From NCBI GenBank assembly GCA_965662545.1, contig CBFIHZ010000001.1, positions 124,001-188,000 on the forward strand: 64,000 nucleotides of DNA. The letters are read 5' to 3'. Made by a program: the position numbers and the translations under genes. The first letter of the stretch is position 1; each line of letters begins with the position of its first letter. The DNA is from CPC320 sp002684375. Lineage in GTDB: Bacteria > Pseudomonadota > Alphaproteobacteria > Rhodobacterales > Rhodobacteraceae. Positions 1 to 8,651 of the stretch are shown here, in pieces. The notes under the pieces are model-generated. The model had not been told where the DNA came from. It saw only the letters and a program-made list of their open reading frames with translations, and ran no database searches.

Positions 1-355
1 AGCCCTCTTTGGGCTCTAGGCCGAGGTCTCCCAAAACCACGATCTCGCCGCTCTCAACCATTTTGGGGTAAAGATCCCCCACGTTGTTACTCCAGACCTC
101 GGCTTGAAAATGCAGGTTACCCTGCGCAAGGCCAGGATGCTGCGGCAGGGCGCCGGCGCTGACATACTCTATATTATAGCCCATTTTCTCAAGCAGAGCA
201 CCGGCGATTTTGGTTGAGACGTGCTGCCCAGTCCAGTCGTTCATGATAACCTTGATTGGATCAGGCGATTCTGGTACATCAGCAAGCGCTGCTGTCCCGC
301 TTGCTGCGAGTAGCGCTGCGGCAGTAAGCGCCGGAATGTTGAATTTATAAGACAT
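1..355 (-). CDS. Glycine betaine/choline-type ABC transporter substrate-binding protein (5' part only)
   Basis: Periplasmic binding protein of the OpuAC/ProX family, which captures quaternary amines such as glycine betaine or choline for an ABC importer. Only the first ~118 residues are inside the window; the gene runs off the left edge. It starts at the ATG 353-355 (complement), preceded by a good GGAGG ribosome site. A Sec signal peptide is clear (hydrophobic core residues 8-22, cleavage after ALA near residue 25). The mature protein opens with the family-like stretch DWTGQHVSTKIAGALLEKMGY. It is divergent from a BetI repressor 181 bp away, and a choline dehydrogenase homologue follows, so choline or betaine uptake is the likely role. 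The exact ligand cannot be told from this fragment. Confidence 0.8.
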   Translation of the reverse strand, partial: MSYKFNIPALTAAALLAASGTAALADVPESPDPIKVIMNDWTGQHVSTKIAGALLEKMGYNIEYVSAGALPQHPGLAQGNLHFQAEVWSNNVGDLYPKMVESGEIVVLGDLGLEPKEG

Positions 356-536
356 TTTTCCTCCATGCGATGACAGGCACTGCATTCAGTTAGGTATCCT
401 GAGCATCTTGTTTTCCTATTGTACAAAAAACTTACCATTAGAAAGTTTTCTGTGTCAATAATTAGTTGTTGTGCTGCCCCCTATGATTAACTTAGCTTGA
501 GGTTGATACCATCACCCCAGCACAAGGCACTTTGAA

Positions 537-1220
537 ATGCAAACAAAGTCGATCCGTTCCATCCGGCGAGCAGAGCTTTCACGAGCAGCTTTCGAGGCCG
601 TGGTGCGCTATGGGTTACGCAAGACCACGCTGGAAAAAGTCGGAGACCTCGCAGGCGTATCCAAAGGCGTGGTTTTACATCATTTCAAAGATAAAAGCGC
701 GCTGTTAGAGGCTGTTTTCCGCCGGTCAAATTCTGTCCTTACTGCATCTTTGGTAGAATTATATCGCCATGCAGATTCGCCGATAGAACGATTGTGGGCG
801 ATCATTATCGCCAATTTCTCTGAGGCGATATATAATCGAAGGGTCTGCCAAGCTTGGGTATCTTTGGCTGCAGAAATCCCTCATAGCACACAATGCCAGC
901 GCATACAGACAGTCTGTAATGCCCGCATTCACAGTAACCTGCGCCATGAATTGAAACATTTTCTCAACAAGGAAGATGCCGAGAAATCTGCTCGGCAACT
1001 TGGCGTATTGATTGACGGCATCTGGATCCGGGGCGGTTTGAATGCCACCCCTTTGAGTAGTAATTCTGCGATAGCAGAGATGGAATATGCGCTCTTTAAA
1101 CTTTTGCCATCTGATAAAGACAGCATTGAAAAGCATAAGAAGGCCCGCGATAAAATCGAAAATGTTGCAAAAATATTATTAAACTCAAATGTTTATAAAG
1201 AAAGTACGCTTCAATCCTGA
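537..1220 (+). CDS. betI: BetI, TetR-family repressor of choline/betaine genes
   Basis: Cytoplasmic choline-responsive TetR repressor of 227 residues, somewhat longer than typical BetI (~195) because of a Lys-rich tail. The N-terminal helix-turn-helix lies around residues 25-52 (KTTLEKVGDLAGVSKGVVLH). BetI-specific similarity continues into the ligand domain, including LIDGIWIRGGLN near residues 156-168, which parallels LIDGLWLRAAL in the E. coli protein. It is divergent from the betaine-type binding protein and followed by betA. An operator-like double palindrome lies just downstream at 1293-1316, upstream of betA. The family assignment is by remembered sequence similarity; the inducer is inferred from the family. 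Confidence 0.88.
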   Translation: MQTKSIRSIRRAELSRAAFEAVVRYGLRKTTLEKVGDLAGVSKGVVLHHFKDKSALLEAVFRRSNSVLTASLVELYRHADSPIERLWAIIIANFSEAIYNRRVCQAWVSLAAEIPHSTQCQRIQTVCNARIHSNLRHELKHFLNKEDAEKSARQLGVLIDGIWIRGGLNATPLSSNSAIAEMEYALFKLLPSDKDSIEKHKKARDKIENVAKILLNSNVYKESTLQS

Positions 1221-1292
1221 TGCTGTTTCCTGAGGTTGGGGGTACAGGTGAGGCCTGCAGCGCTTCCTAAATGGTTACCATAAAATAAAAAC

Positions 1293-1316
1293 TGACCAAC
1301 GGTCAATATATTGACC
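1293..1316. promoter_or_regulatory. Putative BetI operator upstream of betA
   Basis: Two overlapping palindromes are seen: TGACC-aac-GGTCA (1293-1305) and the perfect 16-mer GGTCAATATATTGACC (1301-1316). The half-site GGTCA/TGACC occurs three times. TetR-family dimers bind such sites and BetI is encoded immediately upstream. The site sits in the 268-bp interval between betI and betA, so it would control betA (and the genes after it) rather than betI itself. Confidence 0.65.
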
Positions 1317-1488
1317 TTTACTAAATGCAAAGCTACACTGGTTTGACGGTTCAGTGCCTGATCTGCGCAGCCATCTTGTTGAAGGCAAGCACCAAACAGC
1401 GCTGCGACCGTTTGGGAATGTCGCTCTCTCTGGCATGAATATGCAAAGAAGCAGGGCAACGAGCTGAGTGTTGGATGAGGGATAGACC

Positions 1489-3144
1489 GTGCAATATGAC
1501 TATATTATCGTGGGTGCGGGGTCGGCGGGATGCGTTCTTGCCAATCGCCTCAGCAGCAACGTCCAGTCGAGCGTGTTGTTGATCGAAGCAGGCCGGGAAA
1601 ATACCGCCTTGTCGCTAAAAATGCCAGCAGCCGTCTTGACAAATCTCAAGAGCAAAACTCACAATTGGGCCTTTCAAGGCGAGCCAGAGCCTGCTTTGAA
1701 CGGTCGTCAAATTCAGCACGACCGCGGTAAAACACTGGGGGGATCATCTTCGATCAATGGCATGGTGTTTATTCGTGGTCATGCGCTTGATTTTGAAGGG
1801 TGGCGGCAATCGGGATGTGCCGGGTGGAGCTATGCGGATGTTCTGCCATATTTCAAGCGCATGGAATCCTACAGTCATGGGGGTGATGCATTTCGCGGTG
1901 CCGAAGGCCCTCTCAATGTGTACCGGCCCAGCCCGAAAGATCCGCTGGCGTTGGCATTCATAAAGTCCGGGGAACAAGCCGGTTATCCGCTAACAGATGA
2001 CATCTGTGGTCATCGTCAAGAAGGGTTTGGCAGTCTGGATCGCAGCGTCCACGCGGGTGAGCGGTGGAGCACCGCGCGTGCCTATCTTGACCCGGCACGA
2101 GAGCGCCCGAATTTGACAGTGGTGACGAAAGCGCAGGTGCAACGTCTGATGATTGAAGGGCGCCGGGCCACAGGTGTGGTTTACAAGGACCGTCGGGGAA
2201 AAATAACCACTGTTCAGGCACGACGCGAGGTCATTCTAAGCGCCGGTGCGGTCGGCTCGCCACAGCTTTTGATGCTGTCGGGCATCGGGCCGGCCGAGCA
2301 TTTGCAGGCCATGGGCATCGATGTGATCGCGGACCTTCCAGGTGTTGGGCAAAACTTGAACGACCATCCTGATTTTGTACTCAAATATCAATGTACTCAA
2401 CCGGTATCTCTGTGGCCTAAGACCAAGCCACTGGGAAGGGTCGCGGCCGGGATACGCTGGCTGCTGACACGCAAAGGTATTTGTGCCTCGAACCATTTTG
2501 AAGTTGTCGCCTGCGTCAGATCTGGCGCGGGTGTTGAATATCCTGACATACAACTCACCATGTCTCCGATCGCAGTGGACGACGATACTTGGGAACCTTT
2601 GCAAGAGCACGCTTTTCAAATTCATGTGGGCCTGATGCGCGCCCACAGCCGTGGCAAGATCGAACTGCGATCCTCTGATCCCGCTGCGCCACCGCGTATT
2701 TTTGTGAATTATCTGCAAGACCCCCGCGACAGGGTCTTGATGCGCAAGGGCATTCAAATCGTGCGAGAATTGGTGGACCAACCAGCTTTCAAGTCGTTGC
2801 GGGGCACCGAGATTTTCCCTGGTGATAACGTGCGAAGTGATGCAGATATTGATAGCCATCTCAATAGCCATACGACCACGCAGTGGCATTTGTCGTGCAC
2901 AGCACGAATGGGTCCCTACACAGATCGGCGGGCGGTCGTTGATACAAGTGGGCAGGTCCATGGGATCGCCGGTTTGCGTGTTGTAGATGCGTCTATCATG
3001 CCCATGGTGACCAACGGCAACACCAACAGCCCCACAATTATGATCGCAGAAAAACTGAGCGATGATATTCTTGGCTATCCTGCTTTGCCTCGCATCGAGG
3101 CAGACTTTTGGCAGCACCCCGCCTTTGAAACTTGCCAACGCTGA
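1489..3144 (+). CDS. betA: Choline dehydrogenase-type GMC oxidoreductase
   Basis: FAD-dependent oxidoreductase of the GMC family, 551 residues, close to the usual BetA length. BetA oxidises choline to betaine aldehyde and on to glycine betaine at the membrane. The dinucleotide-binding motif VGAGSAGC is at residues 8-15, the substrate-binding GGSSSINGM at 84-92, and GMC signature 2 (GAVGSPQLLMLSGIGP) at 253-268. The catalytic His467 (QWHLSC) and Asn511 (NGNTNSPTIM) are present. Similarity to E. coli BetA extends over the whole length, including the SNHFE block at 334-338. The start is GTG at 1489. No betB (betaine aldehyde dehydrogenase) lies nearby, which is unusual for a bet operon. A related alcohol substrate is possible, since the family is broad. 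Confidence 0.78.
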   Translation: MQYDYIIVGAGSAGCVLANRLSSNVQSSVLLIEAGRENTALSLKMPAAVLTNLKSKTHNWAFQGEPEPALNGRQIQHDRGKTLGGSSSINGMVFIRGHALDFEGWRQSGCAGWSYADVLPYFKRMESYSHGGDAFRGAEGPLNVYRPSPKDPLALAFIKSGEQAGYPLTDDICGHRQEGFGSLDRSVHAGERWSTARAYLDPARERPNLTVVTKAQVQRLMIEGRRATGVVYKDRRGKITTVQARREVILSAGAVGSPQLLMLSGIGPAEHLQAMGIDVIADLPGVGQNLNDHPDFVLKYQCTQPVSLWPKTKPLGRVAAGIRWLLTRKGICASNHFEVVACVRSGAGVEYPDIQLTMSPIAVDDDTWEPLQEHAFQIHVGLMRAHSRGKIELRSSDPAAPPRIFVNYLQDPRDRVLMRKGIQIVRELVDQPAFKSLRGTEIFPGDNVRSDADIDSHLNSHTTTQWHLSCTARMGPYTDRRAVVDTSGQVHGIAGLRVVDASIMPMVTNGNTNSPTIMIAEKLSDDILGYPALPRIEADFWQHPAFETCQR

Positions 3145-3196
3145 GGCCCTATGCGTTGCGGGTATAAATTGAAAACCAAGATAAAGGAACGAAACC

Positions 3197-3583
3197 GTGA
3201 TTGGATATGCAATGGTTGGAGCCAGTGATTTGCAACGCTCCACCGCTTTTTATGACGCTCTTTTGGCCCCACTGGGTTTGGAAAAAGTTGAATTGGACGC
3301 GGTCTATACCGCTTATGCGCCGAAAACTGCGCCCGGTGATGTTGAGTTTTATGTCACCACACCGTTTGATCAGAACGCCGCGACAGCCGGAAACGGCAGC
3401 ATGGTGGCTTTCAAGGTTGATCAACGCCGTTCTGTTGATCTGTTCCACCAGATAGGACTAGAAAATCAGGGCCAAGATGAGGGCGCACCGGGCCCACGCC
3501 CCGCAGATGGGACAGTTTACTACGCTTATGTGCGGGACCCTGACGGTAATAAAATCTGTGCCTATTGCGAAGGTCTAACCTAA
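3197..3583 (+). CDS. VOC-family (glyoxalase-like) protein
   Basis: A 128-residue protein of the vicinal-oxygen-chelate fold. It shows the family's opening pattern (IGYAMVGASDLQRSTAFYDALLAPLG) split over two βαβββ modules and the closing DPDGNKICAYC motif. Such proteins are metal-dependent lyases or dioxygenases, or antibiotic-binding proteins. This one belongs to the short, functionally unassigned group often annotated glyoxalase/bleomycin resistance. It starts with GTG at 3197, with AAGGAACG just upstream, 52 bp after betA, and probably shares a transcript with betA and the GcvT-fold gene behind it. No substrate can be deduced. Confidence 0.75.
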   Translation: MIGYAMVGASDLQRSTAFYDALLAPLGLEKVELDAVYTAYAPKTAPGDVEFYVTTPFDQNAATAGNGSMVAFKVDQRRSVDLFHQIGLENQGQDEGAPGPRPADGTVYYAYVRDPDGNKICAYCEGLT

Positions 3584-3657
3584 AATTATGCCTGCCTTGG
3601 GCCGCTTGGTCCGTTATAATCGCCTGCTTTGATGATCCGAGAGAAAGGTAAAGACCC

Positions 3658-4806
3658 ATGTCTGCTGTCCCCGTGCCTCCTGCGCAGAATTATTTTAAAA
3701 TTTATGCGGGAAGCACGGAGTTATCGCCTTTTCATGGATGTTATGCCACTGAAGACACGGTCCTAAGGACCTGCGCGGGGCGGTTTTTTGTTCATGACAA
3801 CGGGGATGATACGGTCGCTACCTATTGGGCTTTGCGCAAACAGGCGGTGCTTTATGACGTGCCCGAGCGGCCGGTGGAAATATCCGGTCCCGACGCTTTG
3901 GTTTTTCTAGAAAAAATCTTTGCCCGTCAGATTTCTTCACTCATGGTTGGGCGGGGATACTATACTTTGGCGTGCACGCATAGCGGGGGTCTGTTCATGG
4001 ATGGCATCCTCTTCCGGCTGGGTGAGACGCGGTTTTGGTTCGTTCAACCCGATGGTGATATGCATACGTGGTTTCTGGCGCATAATACCGGTTTCGATGT
4101 TACGATTTCCGACCCAAAGTCGCGCGTTCTGCAACTTCAAGGACCGGCGTCCTTTGCGATTATAAACGCGGCGTCGGATGGGGCTGTTGACCGTGAGATG
4201 GGGTATTTCCATGCAGGGTTTTTTGACATAGGCGGGCAAGAGGTTTACGTCTCTCGGACTGGCTGGACCGGTGAGTTGGGGTATGAAATCTATACGCAGG
4301 GCGCCGCCACCGACGGCCCGCGCTTGTGGGAGCACCTTGTGACCAGTGGACGCGATCACGGGATGATTATTGGTGCGATGCAATCGATGAATATCCGTCG
4401 AATAGAGGCCGGTATTCTGGACAGTGGCAGTGATTTCGACACGTCGATGACGCCTTTTGAGGCTGGTTTGGAGCGGTTTATTGATCTGGAAAAAGACTGT
4501 TTTATTGGCCGAGAGGCACTTTTGAATGCCAAGCGCGGCAAGCGGCTTTACGGCTTGATCTGCAAAGACCTAGCACCGCGCAGTGGCGACGCTATTTTTG
4601 CCGGTAACGCGCAGGTCGGTGTGGTCACGACCGGGGCGCAATCGCCCTTTCTTGCGGCGGGCATTGGATACGTGCGGTTTGATGAAGCTGGAACTTGGTC
4701 GGGCAAAAGGCTCTTGTTGCGGACAAGCGGGGGCGGGCAGGCGGAGTGTGATATTCTCGAGCCGCCGTTTTACGATCGCGACAAGCAAGCGCCCAAGCCA
4801 TTTTAA
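3658..4806 (+). CDS. GcvT-fold aminomethyltransferase-like protein
   Basis: A 382-residue protein of the aminomethyltransferase / YgfZ / DmdA fold, whose members usually pass a one-carbon unit from an amine or sulfonium to tetrahydrofolate. Recognisable elements are VPERPVEISGPDALVFLEKI near residues 68-88, the LQLQGPAS motif at 159-166, the SRTGWTGELGYEIY block at about 199-212, and the C-terminal barrel (IGREALL, GYVRFDEAG). The start ATG at 3658 has GAGAAAGG eight bases upstream. Because it follows a choline dehydrogenase homologue, a demethylation step in betaine or dimethylglycine breakdown is a reasonable guess. There is no glycine-cleavage neighbour, so ordinary GcvT is unlikely. Confidence 0.7.
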   Translation: MSAVPVPPAQNYFKIYAGSTELSPFHGCYATEDTVLRTCAGRFFVHDNGDDTVATYWALRKQAVLYDVPERPVEISGPDALVFLEKIFARQISSLMVGRGYYTLACTHSGGLFMDGILFRLGETRFWFVQPDGDMHTWFLAHNTGFDVTISDPKSRVLQLQGPASFAIINAASDGAVDREMGYFHAGFFDIGGQEVYVSRTGWTGELGYEIYTQGAATDGPRLWEHLVTSGRDHGMIIGAMQSMNIRRIEAGILDSGSDFDTSMTPFEAGLERFIDLEKDCFIGREALLNAKRGKRLYGLICKDLAPRSGDAIFAGNAQVGVVTTGAQSPFLAAGIGYVRFDEAGTWSGKRLLLRTSGGGQAECDILEPPFYDRDKQAPKPF

Positions 4807-4955
4807 ACGTCGAGTTGAGTCTGCCAAAATCAAACAGCACGCATGTAAGGTTCTGGACATTTAAGTTCCTTGCGCTGAGATCGCAGCTCTAACATGACAC
4901 TATGCCGTCTCTTTTTACCAAAAAAATGTCTTAAGACTGATCAGTACCGGCGCCT

Positions 4956-4990
4956 GCCGAGGAGTAGCCCAGCCTCCGGCTTCTTTCTGT
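4956..4990 (+). terminator. Possible terminator after the betA-gcvT-like unit
   Basis: A GC-rich hairpin, GCCGAGG (4956-4962) pairing with CCTC-C-GGC (4973-4980, one bulged base), is followed by TTCTTTCT. It lies 150 bp past the GcvT-like stop codon, so its assignment to that transcript is tentative. The rest of 4807-5056 shows no credible gene. Confidence 0.35.
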
Positions 4991-5056
4991 GATTGCCTAG
5001 GTATTTGATTTCACGATTTGATGTGTGGTCTGTTCTTTGGAATGGAAAGGCGCACT

Positions 5057-5990
5057 ATGGGGAAGGTATGTTACGGCCGCACTACGTCCCCGCAAGCTAT
5101 CTGAGCAAAAACGCAGCGATCGCAAGCGATGCGTGCGGCGATGAGCCGAGAGCTCGGTTTTGGTGTCAAACCAGTCGGCAGGTGGCGTCAGCGCCAGACA
5201 TTGGAGGACCGCAAGACCCGCCCGACGGTCTGCGCGTAGCCGAGAAACGATGGTCTTAGCCTTCAGGCGTCATACGCTGCATTTGCCCGATGAGTGCCTT
5301 TAGGCTTTGCAAGGTCGATTCCACATCTGTCGTGGTCTAATGTGTATCGCTGTTTGCAACGGCACGGCATATTTAGGCTGCCGGATACGCAGGGCGACAA
5401 GCCAATGCGGCACAAGTTCAAAAGACATCCCATTGGCTGTTTCCATATCGACATCGCAGAGCTTCGTACCAAAGTAGGCAGGCTTTATCTCTTAGTGGCC
5501 ATTGACCAAACCACCACGTTTGCCTTGACGCAACTTGTTGAAAAAGCTGGACCTTAAGACAGCCTAAGAGATTCTCTCGACTGTACTGAAGGCAGTACCT
5601 TATAAGACCCGCACCCTTCTAACCGACAGTGGCATCCAAGTCTGTAGGTACTCAGGCAACTCCAACACACCCTATCCCGGGCCCATGCGGTTTGACGTGA
5701 TCTGCACCGCATGCAGCACTGAACATCGCTGCACCAAGCCAGAACACCCTTGGACAAATGGGTAAGTCAAGCGGATGAACCGCACACTCAAAGCAACCCT
5801 CACGCGGTATCATGAGCAAAGCCAGAGCCAACTCCGCACGCATCTCAATGATTTGCGTGATGCTGACACAAGCATCCGCTGGCTTAAAACACTCGGCGAT
5901 CTCAAACCTGACGAATAAACCAACCATATTTGGACATCTGAGTCCAATCGCTTAATCCTTCAACCGATCTCTAAGATGCCGGGACTGAAC
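5057..5990 (+). pseudogene. Decayed IS481-family transposase
   Basis: Remnant of a DDE transposase. Starting at ATG 5057, fragments in shifting frames rebuild the usual protein order. The N-terminal part reads MGKVCYGRTTSPQAI with a stop at 5101. A middle part (5294-5557) carries YRCLQRHGIFRLPD and HIDIAELRTKVGRLYLLVAID. A later part gives KPEHPWTNG, where the expected continuation is interrupted by a stop. The tail reads ISKMPGLN at about 5967-5990. At least three frameshifts and several stops are present, so it is inactive. I could not fix terminal inverted repeats. The following 5991-6189 contains nothing I can identify. Confidence 0.8.
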
Positions 5991-6189
5991 GCCTACGAGA
6001 TGTTATCATAGACGAGATCTACCCTCGCACTGAGACCGGCTTTGCCGATCATCATTTGGCCAAGGGGCTATCGTCTTACTCTGGGCGAATAGCTTTTCAC
6101 CGACCAAGGCTGTTATAAAATGCTACGTTATGAACCCCGAGACTGACAATGGTCATGCGATGAGTGCGCTGGGGACGCTGACCTGGATC

Positions 6190-6972
6190 TCAGGAATACA
6201 GGTCTGTACGCCGATCTTTTATATGGGATAATGATTTTCGGACCTGCGATAGATGATCTTTTGACAGATCCGCAAAGATTATCTCTTTGCCTGCCCCCGC
6301 ACGCGTCAAATCAATACCGTCTGGCCCCGTGACACACGACAGTCCACAATATTCGAATTCACCTTCACTGCCAACGCGATTGGCATAGACAACGTAGATT
6401 TCGTTTTCTTCCGCGCGCGCAGGCACGACGCGCGTTGCCACGCCGATGTAAGGCTGCATGTTTGCCGTCGGGACCAGAACGGCATCCGCTCCTGCCAAGG
6501 CGTAACTGCGGACCAATTCGGGAAATTCGACATCATAACAAATAGCCAGCCCGAGAACCCAGTCGCCAAACTGCACTAACGGGCACAAGGCATCAGCGGC
6601 ACTGAAGGCTGCGCGATCCACGTCGCCAAACAGATGTGCTTTGCGACAAATCGAAAGTAAGGTGCCTGTGGCGTTAATCAAAGCGGCGGAATTGAAAATC
6701 TGCTTTCCGGCCCGCTCAGGAAAACCACAAAGCACGCCAATGTGATGACGCTGGGCGACGTCGCGTAAGCCTTGAATCATTGCGCCGCTGCGCGGTTCAG
6801 CTAAGGCTCGGATACGCTCGGCGCCGATGTTATATCCAGTCAATGCCATTTCTGGGAAGATGATTAACTCGGCTCCACCTGCTTTGGCAGTGGCACAGGT
6901 CCGATCGAACAACGCCGTATTTTCCTCAACGCAACGGTCAATAGAATCCATCTGGTAAATTGCTATGCGCAA
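6190..6972 (-). CDS. Carbon-nitrogen hydrolase (nitrilase superfamily)
   Basis: A 260-residue cytoplasmic amidase/nitrilase-fold enzyme that hydrolyses non-peptide C-N bonds. The catalytic triad is intact: Glu41 (IIFPEMALTGY), Lys111 (ICRKAHLFGD) and Cys145 (GLAICYDVEFPE). It is the last gene of the minus-strand unit that begins with potA, and its start overlaps the end of the amidase gene by 10 bp. Nitrilase-fold enzymes in polyamine pathways include N-carbamoylputrescine amidase and omega-amidases. Either reaction would fit a locus for polyamine breakdown, but sequence alone does not choose between them. Confidence 0.85.
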   Translation of the reverse strand: MRIAIYQMDSIDRCVEENTALFDRTCATAKAGGAELIIFPEMALTGYNIGAERIRALAEPRSGAMIQGLRDVAQRHHIGVLCGFPERAGKQIFNSAALINATGTLLSICRKAHLFGDVDRAAFSAADALCPLVQFGDWVLGLAICYDVEFPELVRSYALAGADAVLVPTANMQPYIGVATRVVPARAEENEIYVVYANRVGSEGEFEYCGLSCVTGPDGIDLTRAGAGKEIIFADLSKDHLSQVRKSLSHIKDRRTDLYS

Positions 6973-8651
6973 GATGTCCTCGCAGGCTGGGTTCGATAGG
7001 GGCCGGTTGCTTCAAACGCGCTGGCCAGTGTCAAAAGGGCGGTATCAGAATAAGCGCGGCCTGCGAAGGTCAAGCCGACCGGCATATGAATATCGGTCAT
7101 CGTGCCCATTGGAACGGTGACGGTTGGAATGCCCAAATGGCGGATCGCAAGATTGCCGTTCGCAACCCAAACTCCGTTGCGCCAAGCAATATCAGCAGAG
7201 GCAGTGTTTGTATCCGCATCTGCAGGGCCAACATCGGCGACGGCTGGGAAGATCACGGCGTCGAGGTCATAGGTGTTCATCCAGTCCTCTAAGTCGCGGC
7301 GACGCGTTTCCTCAAGACCGCGCAAGCCATCTGCGAGTGTCGGGATATCCAAGAAGTTTTCGCGCGGGTTCGCGCGGGCACGGGCGGGGTAATCAGCGAT
7401 GTCATCTTCAAAGCCAGTATAGCGATCAGGTAGGCTGTCGTTTGGCACAGGAAAAATTTTGGACCCGTCAACTTCCGCCAAACAGGCAAGGTTCGGATCG
7501 GCGTTGGTCTTGAGAAAATCGTCCCAAGCCCAGACCGATAGGTCGGTAATTTCATGATGGAGGTAGCCTGAGGGGAGCAAGCCGCGCGTGTCAATACTGG
7601 GGGCATCACCGCGGTCGCTCTCATAGTTTGAAACAACAGGAAAATCGACGATCATGACTTTGGCGCCCGCATGTTCGAGTGCCTGACGCGCCGTGTTCCA
7701 AACGTCGATAATCGAAGCCCGGGTTTTGATTTTCTGACCTGTCGGACCACCAATGCCAATTTTGTCGCCGCTACCTGCATCCGCATCGGCATTAATATAC
7801 ATCGCGGGGACGCCGAGGCGTTTACCGTTCAGCGCGCCGCTTGCGAGGGTCGTGTACGACAAGGGGCGGGTTTGTGAGGTTGACGGAATTGCAATCCATG
7901 GTTGGCAACGCCAAAAATCGCCACGTGTTTCAGGATCGTCTGCGACCAGGATGTCTAAGACTTCCAACATATCGGCCATTGTGCGCGTATGCGGCACAAC
8001 AACGTCCATTGTGGGTACCAATGGCCAATTGCCACGCACAGAAATGACGCCGCGGCTGGGGGTGTAGGCGCACAGCGCGTTGTTGGATGCGGGGGCTCGA
8101 CCGCTCGACCATGTTTCCTCGCCCAAACCAAAGGCGGCAAAGCTGGCGGCGGTTGCGGTGCCAGACCCGTTCGAAGACCCCGAAGCGAAAGCTGCGGTCA
8201 AATAGTCGGCGTTATAAGGCGACTCCGCGCGTCCGTAGAGACCGCGTTGCATGCCGCCATTGGCCATCGGCGGCATATTGGTTAGTCCCAACAAGATTGC
8301 TCCTGCTTCGCGCAATTGCGCGATTGCAAAAGCATCATCCGTGGCAATCAGATCTGCAAAAGCGGGTGAGCCAGCGGCAACCGTTAGCCCTTTAACCTTA
8401 AAGCTGTTCTTGGCCGTGTAAGGGATGCCATCGAGGGACCCAAGCGTCTCACCATGGTGTCTTCGTTTGTCGCTGGCTTGTGCTTCTATTAAGGCATCAG
8501 GGTTCAGAACCGGGACCGCGTTCAGGCAAGGACCGTTACGATCAAATTTATCAATTCGATCAAGGTACGTTGTGACGAGGCCTACACTGGTGATTTCATT
8601 GCGCTCAAGGGCGGCGCGCAGATCAGCGATTGAGGCCTCAACAACGTTCAA
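6963..8651 (-). CDS. Amidase-signature family amidohydrolase
   Basis: A 562-residue enzyme of the amidase signature family, which hydrolyses linear amides with a Ser-cisSer-Lys triad. Lys81 (PYTAKNSFKVKG), the Ser159/160 cluster (ASGSSNGSG) and the nucleophile region ETWSSGRAPA at 179-188 are visible. The usual GGS before the nucleophile is changed to WSS. The protein is longer than simple amidases (~470) owing to insertions in the middle, for example around 270-310. It lies between the acetylpolyamine amidohydrolase (4-bp overlap) and the nitrilase-fold gene (10-bp overlap), so translation is probably coupled. The substrate is likely an amide intermediate or N-acyl amine from polyamine degradation; this is inference. 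Confidence 0.85.
   Translation of the reverse strand: MNVVEASIADLRAALERNEITSVGLVTTYLDRIDKFDRNGPCLNAVPVLNPDALIEAQASDKRRHHGETLGSLDGIPYTAKNSFKVKGLTVAAGSPAFADLIATDDAFAIAQLREAGAILLGLTNMPPMANGGMQRGLYGRAESPYNADYLTAAFASGSSNGSGTATAASFAAFGLGEETWSSGRAPASNNALCAYTPSRGVISVRGNWPLVPTMDVVVPHTRTMADMLEVLDILVADDPETRGDFWRCQPWIAIPSTSQTRPLSYTTLASGALNGKRLGVPAMYINADADAGSGDKIGIGGPTGQKIKTRASIIDVWNTARQALEHAGAKVMIVDFPVVSNYESDRGDAPSIDTRGLLPSGYLHHEITDLSVWAWDDFLKTNADPNLACLAEVDGSKIFPVPNDSLPDRYTGFEDDIADYPARARANPRENFLDIPTLADGLRGLEETRRRDLEDWMNTYDLDAVIFPAVADVGPADADTNTASADIAWRNGVWVANGNLAIRHLGIPTVTVPMGTMTDIHMPVGLTFAGRAYSDTALLTLASAFEATGPYRTQPARTSCA

Noticed and set aside
2236..3243. A 335-residue open frame antisense to betA
   Set aside because: It lies entirely opposite a well-supported gene, has no ribosome site and no family resemblance; it is a by-product of the GC-rich codon pattern.
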